NCBI RefSeq assembly: GCF_900540665.1
Contig: NZ_UQGV01000014.1
Location: forward strand, 1 to 32,002
DNA: 32,002 nt
From: an uncultured Catenibacterium sp.
Lineage (GTDB): Bacteria; Bacillota_I; Bacilli_A; Erysipelotrichales; Coprobacillaceae
Direction of reading: 5' to 3'
The notes beneath the pieces were generated by a model. The model had not been told where the DNA came from, ran no database searches, and saw only the letters and a list, made by a program, of their open reading frames with translations. Both the position numbers and the translations under genes were made by a program. Below are positions 16,961-24,528 of the stretch, piece by piece. Each line of letters opens with the position of its first letter. Positions within the stretch are counted from its first letter, which is position 1.

Positions 16961-17149
16961 ATGGCAGAAAATAAAAAAGTTGTGATTACGCTTGTAAAAA
17001 GCCCTATTGGTGGTAAAGAAAACCAGAAGGCTACTCTTAAAGCGTTAGGATTAAATAAAATGCATGCTTCTGTTGAAAAGTATGAAACAGAAACAATCAA
17101 AGGCATGATCAACGCAGTAAGACACCTAGTAAAAGTTGAAGACAAGTAG
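16961..17149 (+). CDS. rpmD: Ribosomal protein L30
   Basis: This 62-residue 50S protein has VVITLVKSPIGGKENQKATL and LGLNKMHASVE, typical of bacterial L30. ATG 16961 is preferred over the in-frame upstream ATG (16940), which lies inside rpsE. TAGGAGGAG (16946-16954) is placed correctly for 16961. Confidence 0.95.
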   Translation: MAENKKVVITLVKSPIGGKENQKATLKALGLNKMHASVEKYETETIKGMINAVRHLVKVEDK

Positions 17150-17161
17150 GAGGTGTAAACA

Positions 17162-17602
17162 ATGAAATTACATGAACTCAAATACAATGACGGCGCACGT
17201 CGTAACAGAAATCGTGTAGGTCGTGGTACAAGCTCTGGTAATGGTAAGACATCTGGTAGAGGTCAGAAAGGTCAGGGCGCTAGATCTGGTGGAGGTAAGA
17301 AACCAGGATTTGAAGGTGGACAGACTCCATTATTCATGCGCTTACCAAAGCGTGGCTTCACTAATCATAATGCTAAGGAATATGCAATCATCAACGTTGA
17401 AGACTTAAACAAGTTCGAAAACGGTGCTGTTGTTGACTTAGAAGCAGTTATGGAAGCTAAGCTAGTTAAAAAAGCATTAGACGGTTTAAAAGTCTTAGGC
17501 AGAGGCGAATTAAATGTTGCTTTAACAGTAAAGGCTAGCAAATTCTCAAAATCAGCTGTAAAGGCAATTGAAGCTGCAGGTGGAAAAACTGAGGTGATCT
17601 AA
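17162..17602 (+). CDS. rplO: Ribosomal protein L15
   Basis: This 146-residue late-assembly 50S protein starts MKLHELKYNDGARRNRNRVG and has the Gly/Arg-rich segment GRGTSSGNGKTSGRGQKGQG, the LPKRGF box and a folded C-terminal domain. Length is standard. TAGGAGGTG overlaps the rpmD stop; secY begins one base after its stop. Confidence 0.97.
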   Translation: MKLHELKYNDGARRNRNRVGRGTSSGNGKTSGRGQKGQGARSGGGKKPGFEGGQTPLFMRLPKRGFTNHNAKEYAIINVEDLNKFENGAVVDLEAVMEAKLVKKALDGLKVLGRGELNVALTVKASKFSKSAVKAIEAAGGKTEVI

Positions 17603-17603
17603 G

Positions 17604-18902
17604 ATGCTAAACTTTTTTAAAGAAGTATTTAAAAAAGGTGAATTGCGTCGTAAGATCGTCTTTACACTCGGCATACTATTCGTATTCCGATTAGGGGCAG
17701 GCATTGTGATTCCTTATATTAATACAAGTGCAATCACAAGCGCTGCTACCTCTTCAGGAATCTTCGGAATTATGAATATGCTTGGTGGAGGAACATTGGA
17801 GAAATTCTCATTATTTTCTTTGGGGGTTTCTCCTTATATTACATCTTCTATTATTATTGAGTTATTATCTATGGACGTTGTCCCAGCTTTAACTCAGTGG
17901 AATAAAGAAGGTAATACAGGTAAAAAGAAAAAGGATAAAGTAACTCGTGTGTTAACGCTTGCATTAGCAATAATTCAAGGTGGGTCATTGACATATGCAT
18001 TCGATAAGGGTTATAGTATTCTAGCGAGTAGTTCTATCTGGACATATGTGTACGTAGTCACAGTTATGGCTGCAGGTTCTATGTTCACAATGTGGTTAGG
18101 TGATCAGATTACTATTAAAGGTGTAGGTAATGGTACTTCACTATTAATCTTCACTGGTATCGTCGCTAACCTTCCAAATAGTTTTATTTCGTCATTTAAA
18201 TCAATGGTTACATTTGGAAGTGCTGCTAAGACTGCAACAAGCTTAGCTTGGTACATCTTATTCGTACTTGTTTATTTAGCCATTGTCGTGTTTGTTGTAT
18301 TTGAAGAAGGAGCAATAAGAAAAATTCCTATCATCTATGCAACAAATACACAGACAGTCATGCACACTAAAGAATCTACTAATCTACCAATTAAGATTAA
18401 TAGTTCTTCAGTTATTCCAGTTATCTTTGCTGCATCAGTTTTAGCAGCACCAAGAACAATCATCAGTTTCATGAAGTCTACTTCAACAACTCAGATGATT
18501 GACAATATCTTGAATTATCAGAAACCTATAGGATTCGTTCTCTATATCGTGATGATTATTCTATTTACATTCTTCTATTCAAATTTACAGATCGACGCTA
18601 AGAAGATCAGTGAAGATTTAAAGAAGAGCGGTGGCGCAATTCCTGGTGTTCGTACTGGTGATGATACAAAGAAATATATTGGAACTGTCTTAAATCGTGT
18701 AACTGTGGTAGGATCTTTATTCCTAGCAATCATTGCATCTATTCCAATCATTGCTCCAGAAATCTGGAAGATGACATCAAATAATGCATTGTCTCTAGGG
18801 GGTACAGGATTGATTATCGTAACAGGAGTTGCGTTAGAAACTGTAAGAGCAATAAAAAGTATGTTGACAAGAAGAGAATATCATGGTTATATAAGAAAGT
18901 AG
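17604..18902 (+). CDS. secY: Protein translocase channel subunit SecY
   Basis: This 432-residue polytopic membrane protein is the channel of the Sec translocon and would export the pilins and sortase encoded at the window start. About ten hydrophobic segments are visible. Family hallmarks are the N-terminal helix with FRLGAGIVIPYIN, the plug region (GGTLEKFSLFSLGVSPYI), GNGTSLLIFTGI, and the cytosolic loop GGAIPGVRTGDDTKKYI. It is coupled to rplO (one-base gap); the ribosome binding site GAGGTGAT lies in the rplO end. Confidence 0.98.
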   Translation: MLNFFKEVFKKGELRRKIVFTLGILFVFRLGAGIVIPYINTSAITSAATSSGIFGIMNMLGGGTLEKFSLFSLGVSPYITSSIIIELLSMDVVPALTQWNKEGNTGKKKKDKVTRVLTLALAIIQGGSLTYAFDKGYSILASSSIWTYVYVVTVMAAGSMFTMWLGDQITIKGVGNGTSLLIFTGIVANLPNSFISSFKSMVTFGSAAKTATSLAWYILFVLVYLAIVVFVVFEEGAIRKIPIIYATNTQTVMHTKESTNLPIKINSSSVIPVIFAASVLAAPRTIISFMKSTSTTQMIDNILNYQKPIGFVLYIVMIILFTFFYSNLQIDAKKISEDLKKSGGAIPGVRTGDDTKKYIGTVLNRVTVVGSLFLAIIASIPIIAPEIWKMTSNNALSLGGTGLIIVTGVALETVRAIKSMLTRREYHGYIRK

Positions 18903-18924
18903 CAATTAGAAGGAGGAATAGGAT

Positions 18925-19578
18925 TTGAATATTATTCTTATGGGCCCTCCTGGGGCAGGCAAAGGAACTCAGGCTAAAAAATTAGTGGAGGAGTACGGCT
19001 TGTACCAGATCTCAACTGGTGACCTTTTTAGAAAAGCTTTAAAGGAAAGAACAAAGTTCGGGGTAATTGCTAGTTATTTTATTCAGTTTGGGCATCTTGT
19101 TCCAGATGAATATACAGTTGAAATGGTAAGGGAATTCTTAAAGGAAAATATTGACTCTTTTAAGAACGGTTTTATTCTTGATGGTTTCCCAAGAACTATC
19201 ATTCAGGCTAGAGAACTAGAAAGTATCGCGAAAGAATTTGGTTTTGATATTGATAATGTTATCAATATTGATGTGCCATCAGAAAAGTTAATCAAGAGAC
19301 TTTCAGGTCGTAGAACTTGTAAGGATTGTGGAACCACTTATCATGTCGTTTTCAATCCACCAAAAACTGAAGGCGTATGCGACAAGTGTGGTGGAGAACT
19401 CTATCAGCGTCCTGATGAGAGCGAAGAAGCTGTACAGGTTAGACTTGATACTTATGAAAAGCAGACTAGACCACTTATTGACTATTATACAATGAAGGGC
19501 GAATTAACTAACGTTAATGGCGATCAGTCTATGGATGCAGTTTATGAGGATATCAAGAAAAATCTGGAGGCCAAATAA
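18925..19578 (+). CDS. adk: Adenylate kinase, zinc-binding lid, TTG start
   Basis: This 217-residue enzyme catalyses ATP + AMP to 2 ADP. P-loop GPPGAGKGT is at 7-15, the AMP-binding segment STGDLFR at 30-36 and DGFPR at 86-90. The lid has four cysteines, C132-x2-C135 and C152-x2-C155, binding structural zinc as in Gram-positive enzymes. Translation starts at TTG 18925: AGGAGG (18911-18916) is eight bases away and the protein begins exactly where the family does (NIILMGPPG). The stop overlaps the map start (TAATG). Confidence 0.97.
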   Translation: MNIILMGPPGAGKGTQAKKLVEEYGLYQISTGDLFRKALKERTKFGVIASYFIQFGHLVPDEYTVEMVREFLKENIDSFKNGFILDGFPRTIIQARELESIAKEFGFDIDNVINIDVPSEKLIKRLSGRRTCKDCGTTYHVVFNPPKTEGVCDKCGGELYQRPDESEEAVQVRLDTYEKQTRPLIDYYTMKGELTNVNGDQSMDAVYEDIKKNLEAK

Positions 19579-20360
19579 TGATTACAATTAAGGATGAACG
19601 TGAAATTGACCTAATGAGACATGCTGGTCATGTTGTAGGTTTAGTTCATCAGGAACTCGCTAAATGGCTTAAACCGGGTTTAACAACAGAACAGGTATCT
19701 GATTTCTGTGAAAAGATTATAAGAAAGAATGGTTGTACACCATCTTTCTTAAATCTTTATAATTTTCCTGGTGCTGTTTGCACGTCTGTAAATGATGTTG
19801 TCGTTCATGGCATTCCTAACGATTATGTACTTAAAGATGGAGATATTATCTCTGTAGATGTAGGTGCATGCTGGAAAGGATATCATGGGGATTCTGCGTG
19901 GACATTTGCGATTGGCAATGTATCTCCTCAGGCTAAACATCTTATGGAAGTATGTGAACAGTCGCTTTATGCTGGTTTAGAACAAGTTAAACCAGGTAAT
20001 AGAGTTTCTGATATTTCACATGCTGTTCAGACTTACCTTGAAAGTCATGGCTGCTCAACGCCTAGAGACTATACAGGACATGGCATTGGCACTGAGGTTC
20101 ATGAAGATCCTAGCATTCCTAACTGGGGTGAACCAGGCAGAGGACCAAAACTTAGAAAAGGTATGTGTATTGCAGTTGAACCTATGGCGCATTTAGGTAA
20201 AGCCGAGGTTAAAGTAATGAGTGATGATTGGACAGTGAAGACTGCAGACCATTCATTAGCTGCACATTATGAACATACTGTAGCTATCACCGATGATGGC
20301 TATGAAATCATGACAAAGGTACATAAGGAGTTGATCGATTTTGGCAAAGAAGAAAGATGA
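19578..20360 (+). CDS. map: Methionine aminopeptidase, type I
   Basis: This 260-residue metalloprotease removes initiator Met from nascent proteins. The five metal ligands are D94 (SVDVGA), D105 (GDSAWTF), H168 (YTGHGIG), E201 (AVEPM) and E232 (YEHTVAI), with the substrate His at H77. It is a little longer than B. subtilis MetAP because of the C-terminal tail KVHKELIDFGKEER, which overlaps infA by 20 bases. It overlaps adk by one base, so the three genes are probably translationally coupled. Confidence 0.97.
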   Translation: MITIKDEREIDLMRHAGHVVGLVHQELAKWLKPGLTTEQVSDFCEKIIRKNGCTPSFLNLYNFPGAVCTSVNDVVVHGIPNDYVLKDGDIISVDVGACWKGYHGDSAWTFAIGNVSPQAKHLMEVCEQSLYAGLEQVKPGNRVSDISHAVQTYLESHGCSTPRDYTGHGIGTEVHEDPSIPNWGEPGRGPKLRKGMCIAVEPMAHLGKAEVKVMSDDWTVKTADHSLAAHYEHTVAITDDGYEIMTKVHKELIDFGKEER

Positions 20361-20565
20361 CGTAATTGAAGTCCAGGCAACGGTCGTAGAAACATTACCA
20401 AACGCAATGTTTAAAGTCCAGCTGGATAATGGAGTAGTTATTTTAGCTCACGTTTCTGGTAAAATCCGTATGAATTACATTCGCATTTTACCAGGGGACA
20501 AAGTAACAGTAGAAATTTCTCCATATGATTTAACACGTGGGCGAATCACATTTAGACACAAATAG
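20341..20565 (+). CDS. infA: Translation initiation factor IF-1, TTG start
   Basis: This 74-residue OB-fold protein blocks the A site during initiation. The core AMFKVQLDNGVVILAHVSGK, IRMNYIRILPGDKVTVE and YDLTRGRITFRHK is textbook IF-1. The start is TTG 20341 inside the end of map; AAGGAG (20325-20330) is correctly spaced. Using TTG for an essential initiation factor may keep expression modest or tie it to map translation; this is inference. Confidence 0.96.
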   Translation: MAKKKDDVIEVQATVVETLPNAMFKVQLDNGVVILAHVSGKIRMNYIRILPGDKVTVEISPYDLTRGRITFRHK

Positions 20566-20591
20566 ATCTTCCCAAAGGAGGCAGACACAAG

Positions 20592-20705
20592 ATGAAAGTA
20601 AGACCATCTGTAAAACCAATCTGCGATAAGTGCAGAGTTATCAAGCGTAAGGGTAGAGTAATGGTAATCTGTGAAAACCCAAAGCATAAACAGAGACAAG
20701 GTTAA
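20592..20705 (+). CDS. rpmJ: Ribosomal protein L36
   Basis: A 37-codon gene too short for most ORF callers. The product starts MKVRPSVKPICDKC and ends NPKHKQRQG. Zinc ligands C11, C14, C27 and H32 are all present, the C+ form. AAAGGAGG (20574-20581) lies ten bases before the ATG. Position between infA and rpsM is the standard one. Confidence 0.97.
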   Translation: MKVRPSVKPICDKCRVIKRKGRVMVICENPKHKQRQG

Positions 20706-20730
20706 TTATTTTTAGGAGGAACAATAGACA

Positions 20731-21096
20731 ATGGCTCGTATAGCTGGTATTGATATCCCACGCGATAAGCGTGTGGTAGTTTCTTTAACTTATATCTATG
20801 GTATTGGTCCAACAACAGCTAAGAAAATCTTAGCAGCTGCTGGCGTTTCTGAAGATGTTAGAGTAAAGGATCTTACAGAAGAAGAAGAAACAAAAATTCG
20901 TAAAGAAGTAGAACATATTAAAACTGAAGGTGACCTTCGTAGAGAAACTCAGTTAAACATTAAGAGATTAATGGAAATTGGTTGCTACAGAGGGCTTCGC
21001 CATCGTAGAGGACTTCCAGTACGTGGACAGAGAACTAAGACTAACGCTAGAACGCGTAAAGGTAAAGCTACTCCAATTGCTGGAAAGAAGAAGTAG
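20731..21096 (+). CDS. rpsM: Ribosomal protein S13
   Basis: This 121-residue head protein contacts P-site tRNA and bridges to L5. It begins MARIAGIDIPRDKRVVVSL with YIYGIGPTTAKKIL, and has LRHRRGLPVRGQRTKTNART in the C-terminal tail. Length is standard. AGGAGG is at 20714-20719. Confidence 0.98.
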   Translation: MARIAGIDIPRDKRVVVSLTYIYGIGPTTAKKILAAAGVSEDVRVKDLTEEEETKIRKEVEHIKTEGDLRRETQLNIKRLMEIGCYRGLRHRRGLPVRGQRTKTNARTRKGKATPIAGKKK

Positions 21097-21111
21097 TAGG
21101 AGGCAGAACAA

Positions 21112-21501
21112 ATGGCAAAACAAGTTGTACGTGGTAAAAAACGTGTAAAGAAGAATATAGCAAAAGGTATTGCTCATGTTCATTCAACATTCAACAATAC
21201 AATCGTAACAGTTGCTGATGAACACGGTAACGTTATTAGCTGGTCAAGCGCTGGTGCTCTTGGATTCAAGGGTTCAAGAAAATCTACTCCATATGCTGCT
21301 CAGATGGCTGCTGAAGCTGCTGCAAAGGCATCTATGGATCATGGTATGAAATCTGTTGAAGTATGTGTAAAAGGTCCTGGTCCAGGACGTGAAGCTGCTG
21401 TTAGAGCTCTTTCAGCTGCTGGTTTAGAAGTAACTGCAATCACTGACGTTACTCCAATCCCACATAACGGATGTCGTCCACCAAAACGTCCTCGTGGATA
21501 A
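21112..21501 (+). CDS. rpsK: Ribosomal protein S11
   Basis: This 129-residue platform protein of the 30S subunit lies near the Shine-Dalgarno helix. IAHVHSTFNNTIVTVAD, SAGALGFKGSRKSTPYAAQ, VKGPGPGREAAVRAL and the DVTPIPHNGCRPPKRPRG end are diagnostic. It follows rpsM after 15 bases. Confidence 0.98.
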   Translation: MAKQVVRGKKRVKKNIAKGIAHVHSTFNNTIVTVADEHGNVISWSSAGALGFKGSRKSTPYAAQMAAEAAAKASMDHGMKSVEVCVKGPGPGREAAVRALSAAGLEVTAITDVTPIPHNGCRPPKRPRG

Positions 21502-21554
21502 TTTGATTTATATTACTTTTATATAAAATAAATATCTCAAAGAGGAGGGAAACA

Positions 21555-22499
21555 ATGCAAAAGTTTGAAAAAGCAAATTTCAATGTTGAGACATACAATG
21601 AAGATGAAAATTATGGTAAGTTTGTCATCGAACCTTTAGAAAGAGGGTTTGGTACTACTTTAGGTAACTCTTTAAGAAGAGTATTACTATCATCAATGCC
21701 AGGTGCTGCAGTATTTGCAGTAAAAATTAATGGTGCTATTCATGAATTCTCAGCAGTTGATGGTGTCTTAGAAGATGTTACAGCTATTATCTTAAATATT
21801 AAGAAATTAGTATTTGAATTAGATTCAGATGAAGATGTAACAATGGTTATTGATGTAACTGGTCCAGCTACAGTAACTGGTGCAGACATTCAATGTCCTT
21901 CTGAAGTTAAGATGATTTCTAATGATTTAGTAATTGCTCATGTTGCTGAAGGTCAGCATTTCTATATGGAAATGTATGCTCATAAAGATAGAGGTTACAT
22001 GAGTGCAGATCAGAACAAGAAATACGTTAATACTATTGGCGTAATTCCAACTGATTCTATCTTCTCTCCTGTTGTTAATGTAGCATATTTAGTTGAACCA
22101 ACTCGTGTTGGTCAGTCAGCAAAATATGATCAGTTAACTATGGAGATTACAACTGATGGTTCAATTAAACCTCATGAAGTTCTTGCAATTGCTGCAAAAG
22201 TATTAGTTGAACATTTAAATATGTTCGTCGAATTAACTGATCAGGCAATGAATATGGACGTTATGAGTGAAGTACAGCAAGACACAGGTAACAAGGTTCT
22301 TGATATGACTATTGAAGAACTTGACCTTTCTGTACGTTCATACAACTGCTTAAAGAGAGCAGGAATTCAGACTGTTCAAGAATTAGCTTCAAAGACTGAA
22401 GACGATATGATTAAGGTTCGTAACCTTGGTAAGAAGTCTTTAAAAGAAGTTAAAGAAAAATTAAATGAATTAGGTCTTGGTTTTAAACCAATGGACTAA
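21555..22499 (+). CDS. rpoA: RNA polymerase alpha subunit
   Basis: This 314-residue protein dimerises to nucleate RNA polymerase. The N-terminal domain shows FVIEPLERGFGTTLGNSLRR and VEHLNMFVELTD. The C-terminal DNA-binding domain (about 245-314) has IEELDLSVRSYNCLKRAGI and LGKKSLKEVKEKL. Length equals the usual value. The 53-base AT-rich gap before it (TTGATT at 21503-21508, TATAAA near 21522) might hold a secondary promoter, but the spacing is poor. Ribosome binding site AGAGGAGGG. Confidence 0.98.
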   Translation: MQKFEKANFNVETYNEDENYGKFVIEPLERGFGTTLGNSLRRVLLSSMPGAAVFAVKINGAIHEFSAVDGVLEDVTAIILNIKKLVFELDSDEDVTMVIDVTGPATVTGADIQCPSEVKMISNDLVIAHVAEGQHFYMEMYAHKDRGYMSADQNKKYVNTIGVIPTDSIFSPVVNVAYLVEPTRVGQSAKYDQLTMEITTDGSIKPHEVLAIAAKVLVEHLNMFVELTDQAMNMDVMSEVQQDTGNKVLDMTIEELDLSVRSYNCLKRAGIQTVQELASKTEDDMIKVRNLGKKSLKEVKEKLNELGLGFKPMD

Positions 22500-22520
22500 G
22501 TTTGTGGAAGGAGTACACTA

Positions 22521-22883
22521 ATGGCAAACAATAGAAAATTAGGCCGTGTATCTAGTCATAGAAAAGCTATGTTACGTAACTTAGCTACTGATGTAATCAT
22601 GCATGGTAAGATTGAAACAACTGCTACTCGTGCTAAAGAAGTTCGTAAAGTAGTTGATAAATTAATCACTCTTGGTATTAGAGGAGATCTTCATGCAAGA
22701 AGACAGGCTGCTGCTATTCTTCAGAATGTAGTAGATCCAGCAACTGGAAAGACTGCTGTACAGGTTCTATTTGATGATGTTGCACCTAAGTTCAAAGGTA
22801 AGAACGGTGGTTATACTAGAGTTATCAAAACTTATAACCGTAAAGGTGACAATGCCCCAATGGCAATCATCGGATTATTCTAA
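22521..22883 (+). CDS. rplQ: Ribosomal protein L17
   Basis: This 120-residue protein near the tunnel exit closes the superoperon. It starts MANNRKLGRVSSHRKAMLRNL with TDVIMHGKIETTATRAKEVR, and ends with the GGYTRVIKTYNRKGDNAPMA block. Length is standard. A strong terminator follows eight bases after the stop. Confidence 0.98.
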   Translation: MANNRKLGRVSSHRKAMLRNLATDVIMHGKIETTATRAKEVRKVVDKLITLGIRGDLHARRQAAAILQNVVDPATGKTAVQVLFDDVAPKFKGKNGGYTRVIKTYNRKGDNAPMAIIGLF

Positions 22884-22887
22884 TCAC

Positions 22888-22917
22888 AAAGCCCCTATGA
22901 TTTCATAGGGGTTTTTA
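22888..22917 (+). terminator. Intrinsic terminator of the S10-spc-alpha superoperon
   Basis: CCCCTATG (22892-22899), loop ATTT, CATAGGGG (22904-22911), followed by TTTTTATT. The GC-rich perfect stem and T-run make this the clearest terminator in the window. Confidence 0.95.
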
Positions 22918-22927
22918 TTATCCTCTA

Positions 22928-22950
22928 TTTTGTAAATGATATTCACAAAT
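22928..22950. promoter_or_regulatory. Candidate operator upstream of the first small coiled-coil gene
   Basis: TTTTGTA (22928-22934), nine bases, CACAAAT (22944-22950) form an imperfect inverted repeat. The same geometry recurs upstream of the third family member (23846-23868). The binding protein is unknown. Confidence 0.4.
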
Positions 22951-23006
22951 TCCTAAAATGTAAGTGCTTTTCTTTGTTAACTGAGTTTAAAGTACTCTTA
23001 AAATCA

Positions 23007-23035
23007 TTGTTTATAATTGGTCATAAGACTATGAT
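23007..23035 (+). promoter_or_regulatory. Candidate promoter of the small coiled-coil genes
   Basis: TTGTTA (23007-23012), 17 bases, TATGAT (23030-23035). The start would be near 23042, with AGAGGAGG at about 23051-23058 and ATG at 23067. A second possible -10 (TATAAT, 23012-23017) has no good -35. Confidence 0.5.
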
Positions 23036-23066
23036 GAACTCGTAAAGAAAAGAGGAGGAAGCAATT

Positions 23067-23417
23067 ATGAATATAGATGTTAAAAAGATTTTAGATCAGG
23101 CAAAGGAATCATATGATCGTTATTTCAAGGATGCACCAGTATTACCTGAAAACCATGGACAGGATGTAGTGTTTGATAAAGATAAGATGAAAGAAATCAT
23201 CGCTAAAAAAGTAAATCAGCTTGAAGGTCATGTTAATAACTTAAATACACTTAAGAAAGAACTTGAAAGTGAATCTGCAATGGTTCTTAATAACACATTC
23301 CCTAAAGATAAGGAAGAATATACTAAGACAGCTGTTAACCAGATGTTGGCTGATTATGAAGAAGAAAGAAAAAGAATTAATGATCTAGAAAAGAAAATCA
23401 ATGAAATCAAGAAATAA
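23067..23417 (+). CDS. Small coiled-coil protein of unknown function, family copy 1
   Basis: I do not recognise this 116-residue protein. It is highly charged, mostly predicted helix, with no signal peptide, membrane segment or cysteine, so it is probably cytosolic. The N-terminal block KESYDRYFKDAPVLPENHGQ is shared almost exactly with the next reading frame. The rest has two helical stretches (KKVNQLEGHVNNLNTLKKEL and the C-terminal DYEEERKRINDLEKKINEIK) with heptad-like hydrophobic spacing. It has its own candidate promoter and an AGAGGAGGAAG ribosome binding site. It lies where ecfA1 usually follows rplQ, so this group is an insertion relative to the common Bacillota order. A structural or protein-binding role is a guess. 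Confidence 0.75.
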   Translation: MNIDVKKILDQAKESYDRYFKDAPVLPENHGQDVVFDKDKMKEIIAKKVNQLEGHVNNLNTLKKELESESAMVLNNTFPKDKEEYTKTAVNQMLADYEEERKRINDLEKKINEIKK

Positions 23418-23431
23418 TGGAGGATATAACT

Positions 23432-23776
23432 ATGAATACTAATAAAATTATTGAAAAAGCAAAAGAATCTTATGATCGTTACTTTAAAGATGCACCTGTC
23501 ATTCCAGAAAATCACGAACAAGATGTAGTATGTAATGCAGAAGAAATCGAGAAGATTATTTAAAAAAAGAAAGCTCAGTTAGATGGTCATGTAGATAACC
23601 TTAATGCATTAAAGAAAGAAATCGAAGATACAGCAACTGATAAATTAAATAAGACATTTAGTGAAGATGCTGCTGAATATGCAAAGAATGCTGTTAATCA
23701 GATGTTAGCTGATTATGAAGAAGAAAATGTAAGAATTGCGGATTTAAAGAAAAAATTAGCTTCACTTAAGAAATAA
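23432..23776 (+). pseudogene. Small coiled-coil protein, family copy 2, with in-frame stop
   Basis: From ATG 23432 (GGAGG at 23419-23423) to TAA 23774-23776 the frame reads as a close relative of copy 1: KESYDRYFKDAPVIPENHEQ, then QLDGHVDNLNALKKEIED, AVNQMLADYEEENVRIADL and a Lys-rich end. Codon 44 is TAA (23561-23563), where copies 1 and 3 have Ala in a matching IIAKK / TYASK position. No start codon for re-initiation follows closely. A single base change (for example from GAA) would open it. It would otherwise encode 114 residues. Conservation on both sides of the stop suggests a recent change, a sequence error, or, less likely, readthrough. Confidence 0.8.
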
Positions 23777-23803
23777 TGCCAGATTCATTCTGGTATTTTT
23801 TTT
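23775..23803 (+). terminator. Intrinsic terminator after copy 2
   Basis: AATGCCAGA (23775-23783), loop TTCAT, TCTGGTATT (23789-23797) with one G-T pair, then a run of T to 23803. It overlaps the stop codon of copy 2. Confidence 0.85.
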
Positions 23804-23842
23804 GTTCAAATCACATTCACACAATTTCACATTGTAAGGGAA

Positions 23843-23871
23843 TTCATTTGTGTATGTTGTTCACAAATGAA
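23843..23871. promoter_or_regulatory. Perfect 10-bp inverted repeat, candidate operator
   Basis: TTCATTTGTG (23843-23852), nine bases, CACAAATGAA (23862-23871). It ends nine bases before the -35 of the next promoter, and no T-run follows, so it looks like a protein-binding site rather than a terminator. It shares the CACAAAT half-site and 9-base spacing with 22928-22950. Confidence 0.55.
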
Positions 23872-23880
23872 GAAATAGAG

Positions 23881-23909
23881 TTGTATTCATCTTAATTCTT
23901 GATTATTAT
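23881..23909 (+). promoter_or_regulatory. Promoter of small coiled-coil gene copy 3
   Basis: TTGTAT (23881-23886), 17 bases, TATTAT (23904-23909). AAGGAGGG lies at 23924-23931 before ATG 23943. Confidence 0.6.
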
Positions 23910-23942
23910 ACAACTGTAATCGGAAAGGAGGGAGTCAATAGT

Positions 23943-24467
23943 ATGAAATCAAACATAAAAAGCCTTCAGCAAGCTTCTTATACAAATTCCACTGACCCTC
24001 GACAAGTCAGCAAAAAGCGTCCTAAACCTTCAGTAAATCTTACTCCCGCCTCCGATCACTATAATATATCTCTGCATATATTATCCACTCAGTTGAAGTG
24101 TGATGATAAAGATGAGCTATATAAGAAGGCTATTTGCAGAGCAAAAGATTCATTCAATCGTTATTTTAAAGATCAGGAACATATAAAAGATCTTGATAAA
24201 AATAACGATGTTATGATAAATGTAGAAGAATTAGAAGAAACATATGCATCAAAAAGAAATCAATTAATAGCTCATATGGAAAATCTAGAAGCAATAAAAA
24301 AAGAACTCACAGAACGTGCTAAAAACAGCATGGGACATTATTTCTCAAAAGAGAAAAATCAATATTATATAGATGAAGTTGATGATCTTTATTCTAATTA
24401 TCAAGAAGAACAGAGACGATTGAAAGAATTCAAACAAAAGATAGAAACCTTAAAGAAAACAGCCTAA
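23943..24467 (+). CDS. Coiled-coil protein of unknown function, family copy 3, longer form
   Basis: This 174-residue protein is not recognised. Residues 1-60 are unique, Ser/Lys/Pro-rich and probably disordered, with no signal peptide. From about residue 65 it aligns by eye with copies 1 and 2: AKDSFNRYFKD matches KESYDRYFKD, QLIAHMENLEAIKKEL matches QLEGHVNNLNTLKKEL, and YSNYQEEQRRLKEFKQKI matches ADYEEERKRINDLEKKI. It is more diverged than the first two and has its own promoter, operator-like palindrome and terminator. Three related genes in a row point to duplication and divergence. Function unknown; its neighbour downstream is a sugar-phosphate-type regulator. Confidence 0.75.
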   Translation: MKSNIKSLQQASYTNSTDPRQVSKKRPKPSVNLTPASDHYNISLHILSTQLKCDDKDELYKKAICRAKDSFNRYFKDQEHIKDLDKNNDVMINVEELEETYASKRNQLIAHMENLEAIKKELTERAKNSMGHYFSKEKNQYYIDEVDDLYSNYQEEQRRLKEFKQKIETLKKTA

Positions 24468-24481
24468 TAGCTGTTTTCTTT
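24452..24481 (+). terminator. Terminator-like hairpin after copy 3
   Basis: AAAGAAAACAGC (24452-24463), loop CTAATA, GCTGTTTTCTTT (24470-24481): a 12-bp perfect stem overlapping the stop codon. The tail is T-rich but short. The -35 of the next promoter overlaps its end. Confidence 0.75.
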
Positions 24482-24508
24482 GCGTTTTAGCCCTCTTTTC
24501 TCTATAAT
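24480..24508 (+). promoter_or_regulatory. Promoter of the RpiR-family regulator
   Basis: TTGCGT (24480-24485), 17 bases, TATAAT (24503-24508). The -10 is a perfect consensus. The start codon at 24529 leaves a very short leader with AGAGGTGA. Confidence 0.6.
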
Positions 24509-24528
24509 GAGCGATAGAGGTGAGAACT

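Noticed and set aside
17223..17408. Second open frame within rplO
   Set aside because: It overlaps L15 in another frame and only reflects the Gly/Arg-rich codons of that gene.
21502..21554. Promoter before rpoA
   Set aside because: TTGATT and TATAAA-like words exist but the spacing of 13-15 bases is too short; AT-richness alone explains them.
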